This document shows positions 1 through 7,121 of a stretch of DNA of 9,931 bases, piece after piece (position 1 is the stretch's first letter; every line of letters starts with the position of its first letter). A program made the translations under genes and the position numbers. The notes below the pieces were generated by a model, which did not search any database, was not told where the DNA came from, and worked only from the letters and a program-made list of their open reading frames with translations. The stretch spans positions 1 through 9,931 of the forward strand of contig CAJTYD010000090.1 in NCBI GenBank assembly GCA_910583775.1, read 5' to 3'. Origin of the DNA: an uncultured Muribaculaceae bacterium (GTDB lineage: Bacteria; Bacteroidota; Bacteroidia; Bacteroidales; Muribaculaceae).

Positions 1-126
1 TGGCTTCGCGGTAGATGCCGCTTAGCCTATAATCATTTTTTTAACGAACTATTGTATTATGGATTCCACCCATAAACCCAGCGTTCCAATCGTCATGATA
101 ATAAATATCTATAAATCAATTCCGTC
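1..126. other. Upstream intergenic segment with possible end of a preceding gene
   Basis: This is the stretch before the outer-membrane protein gene. In frame 2 the first bases read G-F-A-V-D-A-A and then stop (TAG at 23-25). In frame 1 an open frame runs to TAA at 73-75. Either could be the tail of an upstream gene, but the fragment is too short to decide. A 6-bp inverted repeat (TTATGG at 57-62, CCATAA at 70-75, loop of 7) and a short GCGG/CCGC stem (8-11 and 18-21) are present. The T run at 36-42 lies too far from the GC stem to make a convincing intrinsic terminator. No clear Bacteroidota promoter (TTTG then TAnnTTTG) was found. Confidence 0.3.
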
Positions 127-2997
127 ATGAAAACTTCTTTTTTCTTCATTTTTCTTTTTCTTACGGTTGCCATTCCAGCTTATGCCGATAAAGATTATAG
201 AATATGTGGTTCAGTTTTTGACAAAGTATATAATACTCCGATTGTAACCGCGAACGTAAAAGTTTTGTCAGCTACAGACAGCACACTTGTAGCCATCACA
301 AAATCGGACGAATATTCTATAAACGGGGTAATCTCAGACAACATCGAAGAAAGTCAAAAAGAATATACCGGTAGATTTATTGCCTCCATCGACCATCCCG
401 GTAATTATATTATTGAAATAAGCAATGAGAATTATGAACCTACCTATGTCGATGTCGCTATAAAAAACAAGGATTATTATCAGGATCTCGGCAAAATATA
501 TCTTATTCCGACGACCAGACAGCTTGACGATGTGATTGTGAAAGCCTCGAAAGTCATGTTTTACAACAAAGGGGACACGCTCGTCTACAACGCCGATGCA
601 TTCATACTCGCGGAAGGGAGTATGCTCGACGCTTTGATAAAGCAGCTTCCAAATGTGGAGTTGAAAGACAATGGCCAGATTATGGTGAACGGAAAATTTG
701 TAGACGCCCTGCTCCTGAACGGCAAGGATTTCTTCGGAGACAACCGGCAACTGATGCTCGACAATTTAGGAGCATACACCGTAAAAAACATCGAGGTTTA
801 CGACAAGATGAGCCGTTCGAGCCAGATAGCGGGCGTTGATCTCGGAGACAGCAGTTACGTCATGGACGTGAAACTGAAAAAAGAGTATATGGTCGGAACG
901 AATATCAATGCCGAGGCCGGCTATGGCACGCATGGCCGCTACTTAGGCCGTCTCTTCGCCATGGCATTCACTCCTCGCAACCAATATGCCGTATATTTCA
1001 ATACAAACAATCTCAACGACAGCCGAAAGCCGGGACAGGATGGATCCTGGACTCCGGAAACAATGCCTACAGGAGTAAGAAAGACCATTTCGGGAGGCGC
1101 CGATTACAGTCTGCGTCCGGAAAACGACAAATGGGAGCTGGACGGCCACGCCAACGTGGAGAGTACGCGTGAGGAAGACGGGACAGATGTATTAAGAACC
1201 AACTTCCTGCCGAATGCGAACACCTACGATTATCTTTTCGGAAGATCGGGCAACAGATCGCTGTCGCTCTCCACAAACCATAAAGTCTATTTCAAAGGAG
1301 TAAAGGGATATGGCATTGCGACAGAGCCTTATCTGAACTATCGCCGATGGAACAACCGTCAGGAAGACATAAGCGCCACATTCGACGAGAATTACAATAA
1401 CGTCACCGCCGATTTCATCACAAGTATATACGACGGAAACTCAACCGATGCGCTTAGACATATTCTTAACCGCAATCTCAGTCAAAACAAACGGAAGGGG
1501 CATTCACTTTCCACCGGCGGGAATCTCTGGCAAGGAATAAAAATGCCATGGGGATCCAATCTTCTTGTCATTGAGATGAAGGGGGAATACAACAATATCC
1601 ACGATGACAGATATAACAGCTTCAGGATAAATTTCGGAGAAAACTCTTCTCCGGCCAAGGCATCCGACCGTTATTTCAAGAATTATCCCGCCTACAATTC
1701 CAAAGCGGGGATAAGAGCCAACTACATCTACCGGATCACTCCCCGAATGAGTCTGGGCATCGATTATACATTCACCCATAGTTTCAAAAGGGAGACATCC
1801 ATCCTCTATCGCCTCGAGAATGCAGAGGGGATTGAGGACTATACGTTCGGCAAACTGCCTTCGGCATTCAGCTACAATTCAGGCATTGACTATCCGAACA
1901 GTTATCTGAGCAGACTATCGGAGAATTATAACCGCATCAATCTGCAGTATTATCTCTTTCCAAGCATAATGGATCTTAAGATTGAGATCCCGATTCTATT
2001 CGCAAATCGAAAACTACATTATGAAAGAGGGGCATTGAACGAAAGACTGAGAAAAAATTCCATCCTTTTCGATAAGGCAAAACTTGATCTGGATCTTGAA
2101 TGGGCAAACCGAAAGCATGAGTTGCATTTAATGACGCAGATAGAAAGCAAGGCTCCTGATCTGGTCTCGATGATAGACATGACCGATGCCGTCGATCCCA
2201 TGAACATATTATTAGGAAATCCGGATCTTAAGACAGCAGTCGACCATCTTATATATTTAAGATACTTTTACAGAATCAAGGGATCAAGACAGATGATTAC
2301 CGCCTCTCTCCGTTATGACGCTCTTTATAACGCCATAGCGCAAGGGGTACGATATGACATGACAACCGGCATCAGGGAATTGAAACACTATAACGTAAAC
2401 GGCAACCGGATGATAACCGGAAGTGCGTCTTATCGTCAGGAGTTCGGTCAATTTACCTTCTCCAACGTAATCAACGCAGGAAAAACCACAAGTGTGGATC
2501 TTATTGGCAATAATGACTTGACATTGGTTAAAAGCAAGGTTTATGATCTGAATTTTTCCGATCAGCTTAAATTTGAATATAAATTCGGAATCGGCAAGGC
2601 TACCTTGAATTTCGACGGCAGATACAACCGGTTTACGGGTAACCGTCCTGATTTCATACCACAAAATACCTGGACTCTTAAGACAGCATTGACAGCCTTG
2701 GTGAATCTTCCATACAACTTTGAAATCTCCACGGATTTCAATGTCTTCAACCGCCGCGGATATATGGACCGGAATCTGAACTCTGACAATTTCGTATGGA
2801 ACGCACGCCTGACTTACAAGGCATTGAAAGGCCAGCTACTTTTCATGCTCGACGGCTATGATATTCTCCATGACCTGAAGAATGTCTCCTACTCCATGAA
2901 CGCCCAGGCAAGGACAGAGACATACAGGACTGTTCTTCCACGATACTTCATGTTTCATATCCAGTGGCGCTTCAACCACACGCCCCTGAAAAAATAG
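127..2997 (+). CDS. Outer-membrane beta-barrel protein, TonB-receptor-like
   Basis: A large outer-membrane protein of the Bacteroidota type that combines a carboxypeptidase-regulatory-like domain with a TonB-receptor-like barrel (OMP_b-brl_3 style). Residues 1-20 are a signal peptide with a phenylalanine/leucine-rich core and an A-Y-A cleavage site. Residues about 25-127 form the beta-sandwich domain. Residues about 133-255 resemble the plug: 'KGDTLVYNADAF' (148-159), 'LIKQLPNVEL' (170-179) and 'LLLNGKDFFGDN' (195-206) are typical. The rest is rich in alternating aromatic and polar residues, as in barrel strands, and the chain ends in a strand-like 'FMFHIQWRF'. The length of 956 is usual for the family. 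It starts at ATG 127 because the signal peptide begins there. It sits 20 bases upstream of the peptide exporter gene, so it may serve as that system's outer-membrane partner. This pairing is inferred; family members usually import or bind ligands and few have known substrates. The first ~350 bases are more AT-rich than the rest. Confidence 0.88.
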   Translation: MKTSFFFIFLFLTVAIPAYADKDYRICGSVFDKVYNTPIVTANVKVLSATDSTLVAITKSDEYSINGVISDNIEESQKEYTGRFIASIDHPGNYIIEISNENYEPTYVDVAIKNKDYYQDLGKIYLIPTTRQLDDVIVKASKVMFYNKGDTLVYNADAFILAEGSMLDALIKQLPNVELKDNGQIMVNGKFVDALLLNGKDFFGDNRQLMLDNLGAYTVKNIEVYDKMSRSSQIAGVDLGDSSYVMDVKLKKEYMVGTNINAEAGYGTHGRYLGRLFAMAFTPRNQYAVYFNTNNLNDSRKPGQDGSWTPETMPTGVRKTISGGADYSLRPENDKWELDGHANVESTREEDGTDVLRTNFLPNANTYDYLFGRSGNRSLSLSTNHKVYFKGVKGYGIATEPYLNYRRWNNRQEDISATFDENYNNVTADFITSIYDGNSTDALRHILNRNLSQNKRKGHSLSTGGNLWQGIKMPWGSNLLVIEMKGEYNNIHDDRYNSFRINFGENSSPAKASDRYFKNYPAYNSKAGIRANYIYRITPRMSLGIDYTFTHSFKRETSILYRLENAEGIEDYTFGKLPSAFSYNSGIDYPNSYLSRLSENYNRINLQYYLFPSIMDLKIEIPILFANRKLHYERGALNERLRKNSILFDKAKLDLDLEWANRKHELHLMTQIESKAPDLVSMIDMTDAVDPMNILLGNPDLKTAVDHLIYLRYFYRIKGSRQMITASLRYDALYNAIAQGVRYDMTTGIRELKHYNVNGNRMITGSASYRQEFGQFTFSNVINAGKTTSVDLIGNNDLTLVKSKVYDLNFSDQLKFEYKFGIGKATLNFDGRYNRFTGNRPDFIPQNTWTLKTALTALVNLPYNFEISTDFNVFNRRGYMDRNLNSDNFVWNARLTYKALKGQLLFMLDGYDILHDLKNVSYSMNAQARTETYRTVLPRYFMFHIQWRFNHTPLKK

Positions 2998-3017
2998 GCA
3001 ACCCGACCCCTCCCCTT

Positions 3018-3512
3018 ATGCGCAGAAGGATACATCTTGTAAGACAACTTGATTCCATGCAATGCGGAGCCGCCTGTATCGCCACGATATGCTCCTACCA
3101 TGGCAGAGAGATGACTCTTGCCGAGGCGGAGGAGTATTGTCATTGCGGCAAGAGAGGAGTGTCCCTGCTTGGCGTCTCCGAGGCGGCGCAGGATCTTGGA
3201 TTTCATCCAAGGGCGGCCAGATTCACGATAAGACAATTGTCCGGAATCCCGTTGCCCTGCATCCTGTATTGGAATCAGAACCACTTTGTGATATTGTATA
3301 AAATCCACCGAAAGAAGTTTTACATTGCAGATCCGGGCAAAGGAAAAATAACCTACAGCATGGAGGAATTCAGATCGGGCTGGGTCTCTTCCATGAAAGA
3401 CGGCTTTGAGAGAGGAATAGCTCTCGTGCTCGAACCGACAGTGAATTTTTCCGGGAAAGAGAGGGAGAAAAAAAACGGGAAACCTCCGGAATCCTGCTGC
3501 ACTATATATTAA
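3018..3512 (+). CDS. C39 peptidase domain of a PCAT-type peptide exporter (5' part, frameshifted)
   Basis: N-terminal part of a peptidase-containing ABC transporter, which cuts double-glycine-type leaders from peptides while exporting them. Counting from ATG 3018, the peptidase C39 residues are all visible: oxyanion Gln10, catalytic Cys16 in 'MQCGAAC', His89 in 'NQNHFVILY' and Asp105 in 'IADPGKG'. The domain is about 140 residues, as usual. An upstream in-frame ATG at 2964 would overlap the barrel gene and add a non-conserved tail, so 3018 ('MRRRIHLVRQL') is preferred; it leaves 20 bases after the previous stop. The frame stops at 3510-3512, just before the transmembrane part. That part continues in the -1 frame, which is open from 3410 through 5203. 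Correcting one base would give a protein of about 728 residues, a normal PCAT length. The peptidase itself appears intact; whether the exporter works depends on the frameshift near 3468-3476. Confidence 0.85.
   Translation: MRRRIHLVRQLDSMQCGAACIATICSYHGREMTLAEAEEYCHCGKRGVSLLGVSEAAQDLGFHPRAARFTIRQLSGIPLPCILYWNQNHFVILYKIHRKKFYIADPGKGKITYSMEEFRSGWVSSMKDGFERGIALVLEPTVNFSGKEREKKNGKPPESCCTIY
3468..3476 (+). other. Likely frameshift site: A8 tract with A_AAA_AAC slippery heptamer
   Basis: Eight A residues (3468-3475) followed by C occur in the 3410-3512 interval where both exporter frames are open. In the peptidase frame the codons are AAA AAA AAC, so bases 3470-3476 form a classic X_XXY_YYZ heptamer, A_AAA_AAC. 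A -1 slip there joins exactly the two frames and gives ...E-K-K-N-R-E-T-S-G.... One additional A would give ...E-K-K-K-R-E-T-S-G.... A purine-rich GAGAGGGAG lies directly upstream (3459-3467), and GGAG/CTCC could pair weakly around the tract. The explanations are a sequencing error, a disabling mutation, phase variation, transcript slippage or programmed frameshifting; the sequence alone does not choose between them. Confidence 0.6.
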
Positions 3513-3643
3513 AATATAAGAGACATTTCGCCATCATTTCATTAGGGCTTCTTGTAGGCTGTCTGCTTGAGCTCGCCCTCCCGTTTCTAACCCAAAACAT
3601 TGTCGATGCAGGAATAAAGAACGGCAATCCCGGACTTATCCGG

Positions 3644-5203
3644 TTGATCCTTTTAGGAGAATTCATGATCGTGGCAGGCAGAACCGTCACCGACTTTATC
3701 AGGAGATGGCTTCTGCTTCACATCTCCATAAGGATCAACATATCCTTATTAAGCGATTTCTTTATAAAGCTGCTGAGCCTCCCCATGTATTTCTTCGATG
3801 TCAAGCTCAAGGGAGACCTGCTGCAACGAATGGGCGACCATTCAAGGATCCAGTCGTTTCTTACGGAACAGACATTAGATATAATGTTCAATTTTTTCAG
3901 CTTCATAGTCTTCGGTATTGTCCTTTTGCTGTATGACAAACTGATATTCACGATATTCATCGCAGGAACAACCGCATACATCGGCTGGATCTGTCTGTTT
4001 CTTCACCGACGTAAAATAATAGACATCGAACTTTTCTCACGGCAAAGCGAGAATCAGAGCGCCACACTCGAATTCATAACCACGATGCAGGAGACAAAAC
4101 TCCAGGACTGTTGCCAGCGAAGGAGATGGAAATGGGAAGACGTACAGTCGGATCTTTTCGCACTGCAGATGAAAGCAATGAAGCTCCAGCAGACGCAGGA
4201 AGCGGGAAGCATATTCATCAACGAAACGAAAAACATAATAATCACGGCATTGTCGGCCACCGCCGTCATAGACGACACGATCAGTCTGGGCTCAATGCTC
4301 GCCATCCAGTTTATTACCGGACAATTGAACTCGCCCATAGCCCGGTTCATCAAATTCATATATTCCTCCCAGGATGTCAGACTGTCAATCGACAGAATCA
4401 ATGAAATCCATAACCGGAAATCAGAAGACGCCGGACGCCATTCAATGCCTGACGACAAATCGGAATCAGGGATAGAGTTCAGGAACGTATCGTTTAAATA
4501 TGACCGACACTCCGACAGGAACATCATAAAGAACATAGACCTTACCTTCCCCAAAAACAGAATTACCGCAATCGTGGGAGCCTCCGGAAGCGGCAAGACG
4601 ACAATTATCAAACTCATATTGGGCTATTATGACCACTATGAGGGCAATATCTATGTCGGAGGAAAGGATTTCTCGGGAATCAACCTGCGCCAGTGGCGCA
4701 GGAAATGCGGCGTCGTCATGCAGGATGGCGTTATATTTTCCAAATCCATCGCAAGAAATATCGCCAACAATGACGAGGAGGTAGATGCCGACAGACTGGT
4801 GCGGGCGGCAAAACTGGCATGTATTTATGATTTCATCATGAGTCTGCCGCTGAAATTCGAAACCATCATAGGGGCTGACGGAATGGGTATCAGCCAGGGG
4901 CAGAAACAAAGGATCCTGATTGCCAGGGCTGTCTACAGGAATCCGGAATACATAATTCTTGACGAGGCCACCAATTCCCTTGACACGACCAATGAACGGA
5001 AAATAGTGGAGAATCTGAACAGCTTCTACAGAGAAAGGACAGTAATCGTGATCGCACACAGATTAAGCACCGTCAGGAATGCCGACAATATAATAGTGGT
5101 CAACGACGGAAAAATCCAGGAGACGGGCACACACGGCTCTCTTGTCTCGCATAAGGGGTTTTATTATTCCCTTGTGCAGGATCAACTTCAATTAGGCGAA
5201 TGA
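3644..5203 (+). CDS. ABC transporter membrane and ATPase domains of the PCAT exporter (3' part, frameshifted)
   Basis: C-terminal part of the same bacteriocin-type exporter; it would form a homodimeric inner-membrane pump. Position 3644 is only the first ATG in this frame. The frame is open from 3410, and translation of 3476-3643 gives 'ILLHYILKYKRHF', then a hydrophobic span, then 'PFLTQNIVDAGI', all typical of the family, so the natural product starts in the other frame at 3018. Counting from 3644: transmembrane segments around residues 1-12, 80-120 and 198-226; Walker A 'GASGSGKTT' at 312-320; Q-loop Gln360; signature 'ISQGQ' at 416-420, a known Bacteroidota variant of LSGGQ; Walker B 'IILDEA' at 437-442 with catalytic Glu441; H-loop His472. 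All ATPase residues are intact, which argues against long-standing decay. If translated alone from 3644 it would lack the first transmembrane helix. The gene ends one base before the next ATG. Confidence 0.88.
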   Translation: MILLGEFMIVAGRTVTDFIRRWLLLHISIRINISLLSDFFIKLLSLPMYFFDVKLKGDLLQRMGDHSRIQSFLTEQTLDIMFNFFSFIVFGIVLLLYDKLIFTIFIAGTTAYIGWICLFLHRRKIIDIELFSRQSENQSATLEFITTMQETKLQDCCQRRRWKWEDVQSDLFALQMKAMKLQQTQEAGSIFINETKNIIITALSATAVIDDTISLGSMLAIQFITGQLNSPIARFIKFIYSSQDVRLSIDRINEIHNRKSEDAGRHSMPDDKSESGIEFRNVSFKYDRHSDRNIIKNIDLTFPKNRITAIVGASGSGKTTIIKLILGYYDHYEGNIYVGGKDFSGINLRQWRRKCGVVMQDGVIFSKSIARNIANNDEEVDADRLVRAAKLACIYDFIMSLPLKFETIIGADGMGISQGQKQRILIARAVYRNPEYIILDEATNSLDTTNERKIVENLNSFYRERTVIVIAHRLSTVRNADNIIVVNDGKIQETGTHGSLVSHKGFYYSLVQDQLQLGE

Positions 5204-5204
5204 A

Positions 5205-5357
5205 ATGGAAAATCAGGATCTCTACAGCGAAAAAATCAAGAAGCTTATCGGCCCGATACCGAAATGGCTCACTGTCATATCGCTCATCGTGTATTGCCTC
5301 ATTCTTGCCGGCCTAATCGCAGCCGTTGCACTGATATCCATTCAAGACACTCTATAG
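5205..5357 (+). CDS. Small single-span membrane protein resembling the HlyD-adaptor N-terminal anchor
   Basis: A 50-residue gene placed 1 base after the exporter stop and 3 bases before the next start, so it is very likely translated as part of the operon. Residues 1-22 are polar, with 'YSEKIKKLIGPIPKW' at 7-21. Residues about 22-43 form one strongly hydrophobic helix, followed by 'SIQDTL' and a stop. The pattern S-E-x-(I/V)-x-x-(I/L)-(I/L)-G-x-(I/M)-P-x-W followed by a membrane helix is what I recall at the start of HlyD-type membrane-fusion proteins encoded next to PCAT exporters in Bacteroidota. Here the coiled-coil and beta-barrel parts (normally about 400 residues) are absent, and the next gene begins at once with no adaptor remnant. 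It may be a truncated adaptor, or a stand-alone accessory subunit that binds the exporter. The match is from memory of the family pattern and not from a search. Confidence 0.6.
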   Translation: MENQDLYSEKIKKLIGPIPKWLTVISLIVYCLILAGLIAAVALISIQDTL

Positions 5358-5360
5358 ACA

Positions 5361-6308
5361 ATGGACAGGCCAACATCGGAGAGAATGATACAGTATGTGA
5401 CCGAACGGATAAAAAAGATACCTTTCGAGGAAATTCCCGTCGGAATAAAGGGAGGGAAAACGGGTGTTCTCCTCCTGAGCTCCCTTTTATACGGCTATTG
5501 CAATGATCCGACCTTACTCGACATAAGCCAACGGCTGTTCAATGAAATGGTCAGTTATCATATCGTCCATATTTTTTCCTCGACAAGAGTATTCACCGAC
5601 GGTTCTCCCGGATTTATCTGGGCCACAGGAGTTCTGATAAGAAACGGATTGATCGACCGCACAAAGGCACTTGAAGAGAAAATAAACCGGATTCTGAGCT
5701 ATAAGGCGGGTTTCGCCGCCACTCCCCTGCCTGCCAATACAGACGACCTTATATTCGGCGAGGCGATAGCCGAAATCTCTCTGCTGCCGGAAGAAGAGAA
5801 TCTTGTGCACTACACCATTCGGGAGAATCTGATAAAATATATAGACGATGTCGAAAGGATGCTTGAATTTAAAGACAACAGGATTTTCAGGCTTCAGGAC
5901 ACATCGATGACATTCCTTCTTTCACTGGTCTTCTTCATAAGGCAGGCGGATCTCCGGCACATCTATCCCTTTAAAACCGAAAGGCTCCTGCGAGTTCTAA
6001 ACGAGTTTAAGCCGGATCTTTCAAAAGCCTCCACTGCAGAAAAGACCTTATATGCCTATATGATGGAAAACCGGTTTTCATACGAGGAGCCAGGAGAGAT
6101 GACTCCGGAACAGAAACGGGACTATTTAGCCGATACAGGACTGTTTTCGGTCATATTCAATCTGCCTTCATTATTCGAAATGTGTCTCAATCATACAGGC
6201 ATTGAGGGCATATTTCAAGAACCGGAAAAATCCGCAATCGATGACCAGAGGCTGATATGTGTCGGTCTCGGATTATTGAATTGTAAATATTCCATTTCCA
6301 CGATATAA
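5361..6308 (+). CDS. LanC-like protein, degenerate (no zinc ligands)
   Basis: A 315-residue, mainly helical soluble protein. Two segments look like the N-terminal GxxG-type repeats of the LanC lanthionine-synthetase fold as found in Bacteroidota: 'GGKTGVLLLSSLLYGY' at 31-46 and 'FTDGSPGFIWATGVLI' at 78-93, followed by 'NGLID' at 95-99. The end, 'LICVGLGLL' (298-306), resembles a final repeat. LanC cyclases bind zinc through one Cys and a later Cys-His pair. The only cysteines here are 47, 275, 300 and 308 and no Cys-His dipeptide exists, so it should not act as a classical zinc cyclase. It is shorter than most LanC enzymes (about 400). A non-catalytic or substrate-holding role in peptide maturation fits the neighbours, but this is inference. 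Start ATG 5361 lies 3 bases after the small membrane gene. It could instead be an unrelated helical-repeat protein. Confidence 0.5.
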   Translation: MDRPTSERMIQYVTERIKKIPFEEIPVGIKGGKTGVLLLSSLLYGYCNDPTLLDISQRLFNEMVSYHIVHIFSSTRVFTDGSPGFIWATGVLIRNGLIDRTKALEEKINRILSYKAGFAATPLPANTDDLIFGEAIAEISLLPEEENLVHYTIRENLIKYIDDVERMLEFKDNRIFRLQDTSMTFLLSLVFFIRQADLRHIYPFKTERLLRVLNEFKPDLSKASTAEKTLYAYMMENRFSYEEPGEMTPEQKRDYLADTGLFSVIFNLPSLFEMCLNHTGIEGIFQEPEKSAIDDQRLICVGLGLLNCKYSISTI

Positions 6309-6329
6309 CCTACCTCTACTTGCTGTCTC

Positions 6330-7121
6330 ATGAAAAAAATCACATCAGAGCTGACATTCATATTCCCGGTAAGGATAGATTCGGACTACAGATTAAGAAA
6401 TCTCATATCTGTTCTTAAATTCTATTCTCGATTTCGGGACGCGCATTTCCTGATAGCCGAAGCTGACTCCTTTCAGAAAACAAATATTGATGTCATAAAA
6501 AATATATCCCCTCAGATAGAATATTTCTTCATACATGATGACCATGCTTTGTTTCATAGGACAAGATATATCAACCAAATGTTTGGAAAAGTCAGGACAC
6601 GTGTGGCGGCAGTCTGGGACGCGGATGCCGTATGCCCCCCTGAAAACGTGATTGAGGGATGCCGACAGCTTGTCGGGACAGACAAGACAATGGTTTATCC
6701 TTACGGCGGGACGTTCTGGCAGATAAACGAGTTCTTTTCCAATCTTTTCCATAAAACTCAGGATATTCTTGTACTATCGGAATACAGGCAGCCCAGGTTA
6801 TTGATGAACGGATATTATTCCGTCGGAGGAGCTTTTATGGTGGATGTAGGGAAATACCGGTCTTCCGGATGGGAAAATGAATATTTCAAAGGGTGGGGAC
6901 CGGAGGACAAGGAAAGATTCAAACGCCTTGAGATCTTAGGCGACAGACCGTTCAGAATTCCCGGTGATCTTTATCACCTCTATCATCCACGAGGAATAAA
7001 CAGCGGGACGTCTGACAGAGATCTGGCGTTTTCCACAAAAAAAGAGTTCTGCAAAGTCTGCTCCATGTCGCCGGGAGAATTAAAAAAATACGTAAAAAGC
7101 TGGAAATGGATAAAAAGCTAA
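6330..7121 (+). CDS. GT-A fold glycosyltransferase, galactosyltransferase-like
   Basis: A 263-residue predicted glycosyltransferase with no signal peptide or membrane helix, so it probably acts in the cytoplasm. An N-terminal 'LTFIFPVRIDSDYR' (8-21) is the usual opening strand and nucleotide-binding loop of GT2-like enzymes. 'VWDADAV' (95-101) carries the DxD-type metal-binding motif (Asp97, Asp99). 'YSVGGAFMVDVGKYRSSGW' (163-181) followed by 'GWGPED' (188-193) matches the C-terminal galactosyltransferase domain (Glyco_transf_7C), where the acidic pair acts near the acceptor. 'LYHLYHPRG' (214-222) is also typical. The donor sugar and acceptor cannot be told. Its last 16 bases overlap the next gene, which suggests translational coupling. 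In this setting it likely contributes one step to a glycan on the exported peptide or on an associated carrier, together with the next two transferases. Confidence 0.85.
   Translation: MKKITSELTFIFPVRIDSDYRLRNLISVLKFYSRFRDAHFLIAEADSFQKTNIDVIKNISPQIEYFFIHDDHALFHRTRYINQMFGKVRTRVAAVWDADAVCPPENVIEGCRQLVGTDKTMVYPYGGTFWQINEFFSNLFHKTQDILVLSEYRQPRLLMNGYYSVGGAFMVDVGKYRSSGWENEYFKGWGPEDKERFKRLEILGDRPFRIPGDLYHLYHPRGINSGTSDRDLAFSTKKEFCKVCSMSPGELKKYVKSWKWIKS

Noticed and set aside
8..42. GC hairpin plus T run as an intrinsic terminator
   Set aside because: The stem is only 4 bp and the T run starts about 15 bases after it, so it does not have terminator geometry.
334..750. Open frame on the minus strand inside the barrel gene
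   Set aside because: It is a shadow of a strongly supported coding frame and its translation resembles no family.
2964..3017. Alternative upstream ATG start for the peptidase gene
   Set aside because: It overlaps the barrel gene's coding end and adds proline-rich residues with no family resemblance; the C39 domain begins naturally at ATG 3018.
4111..4404. 97-codon + strand open frame overlapping the exporter in another frame
   Set aside because: It sits within the transmembrane-to-ATPase region of the exporter, whose own frame is continuous and conserved there.
4466..5059. 197-codon minus-strand open frame opposite the ATPase domain
   Set aside because: The + strand frame carries every ABC motif; the antisense product has no recognisable domain.
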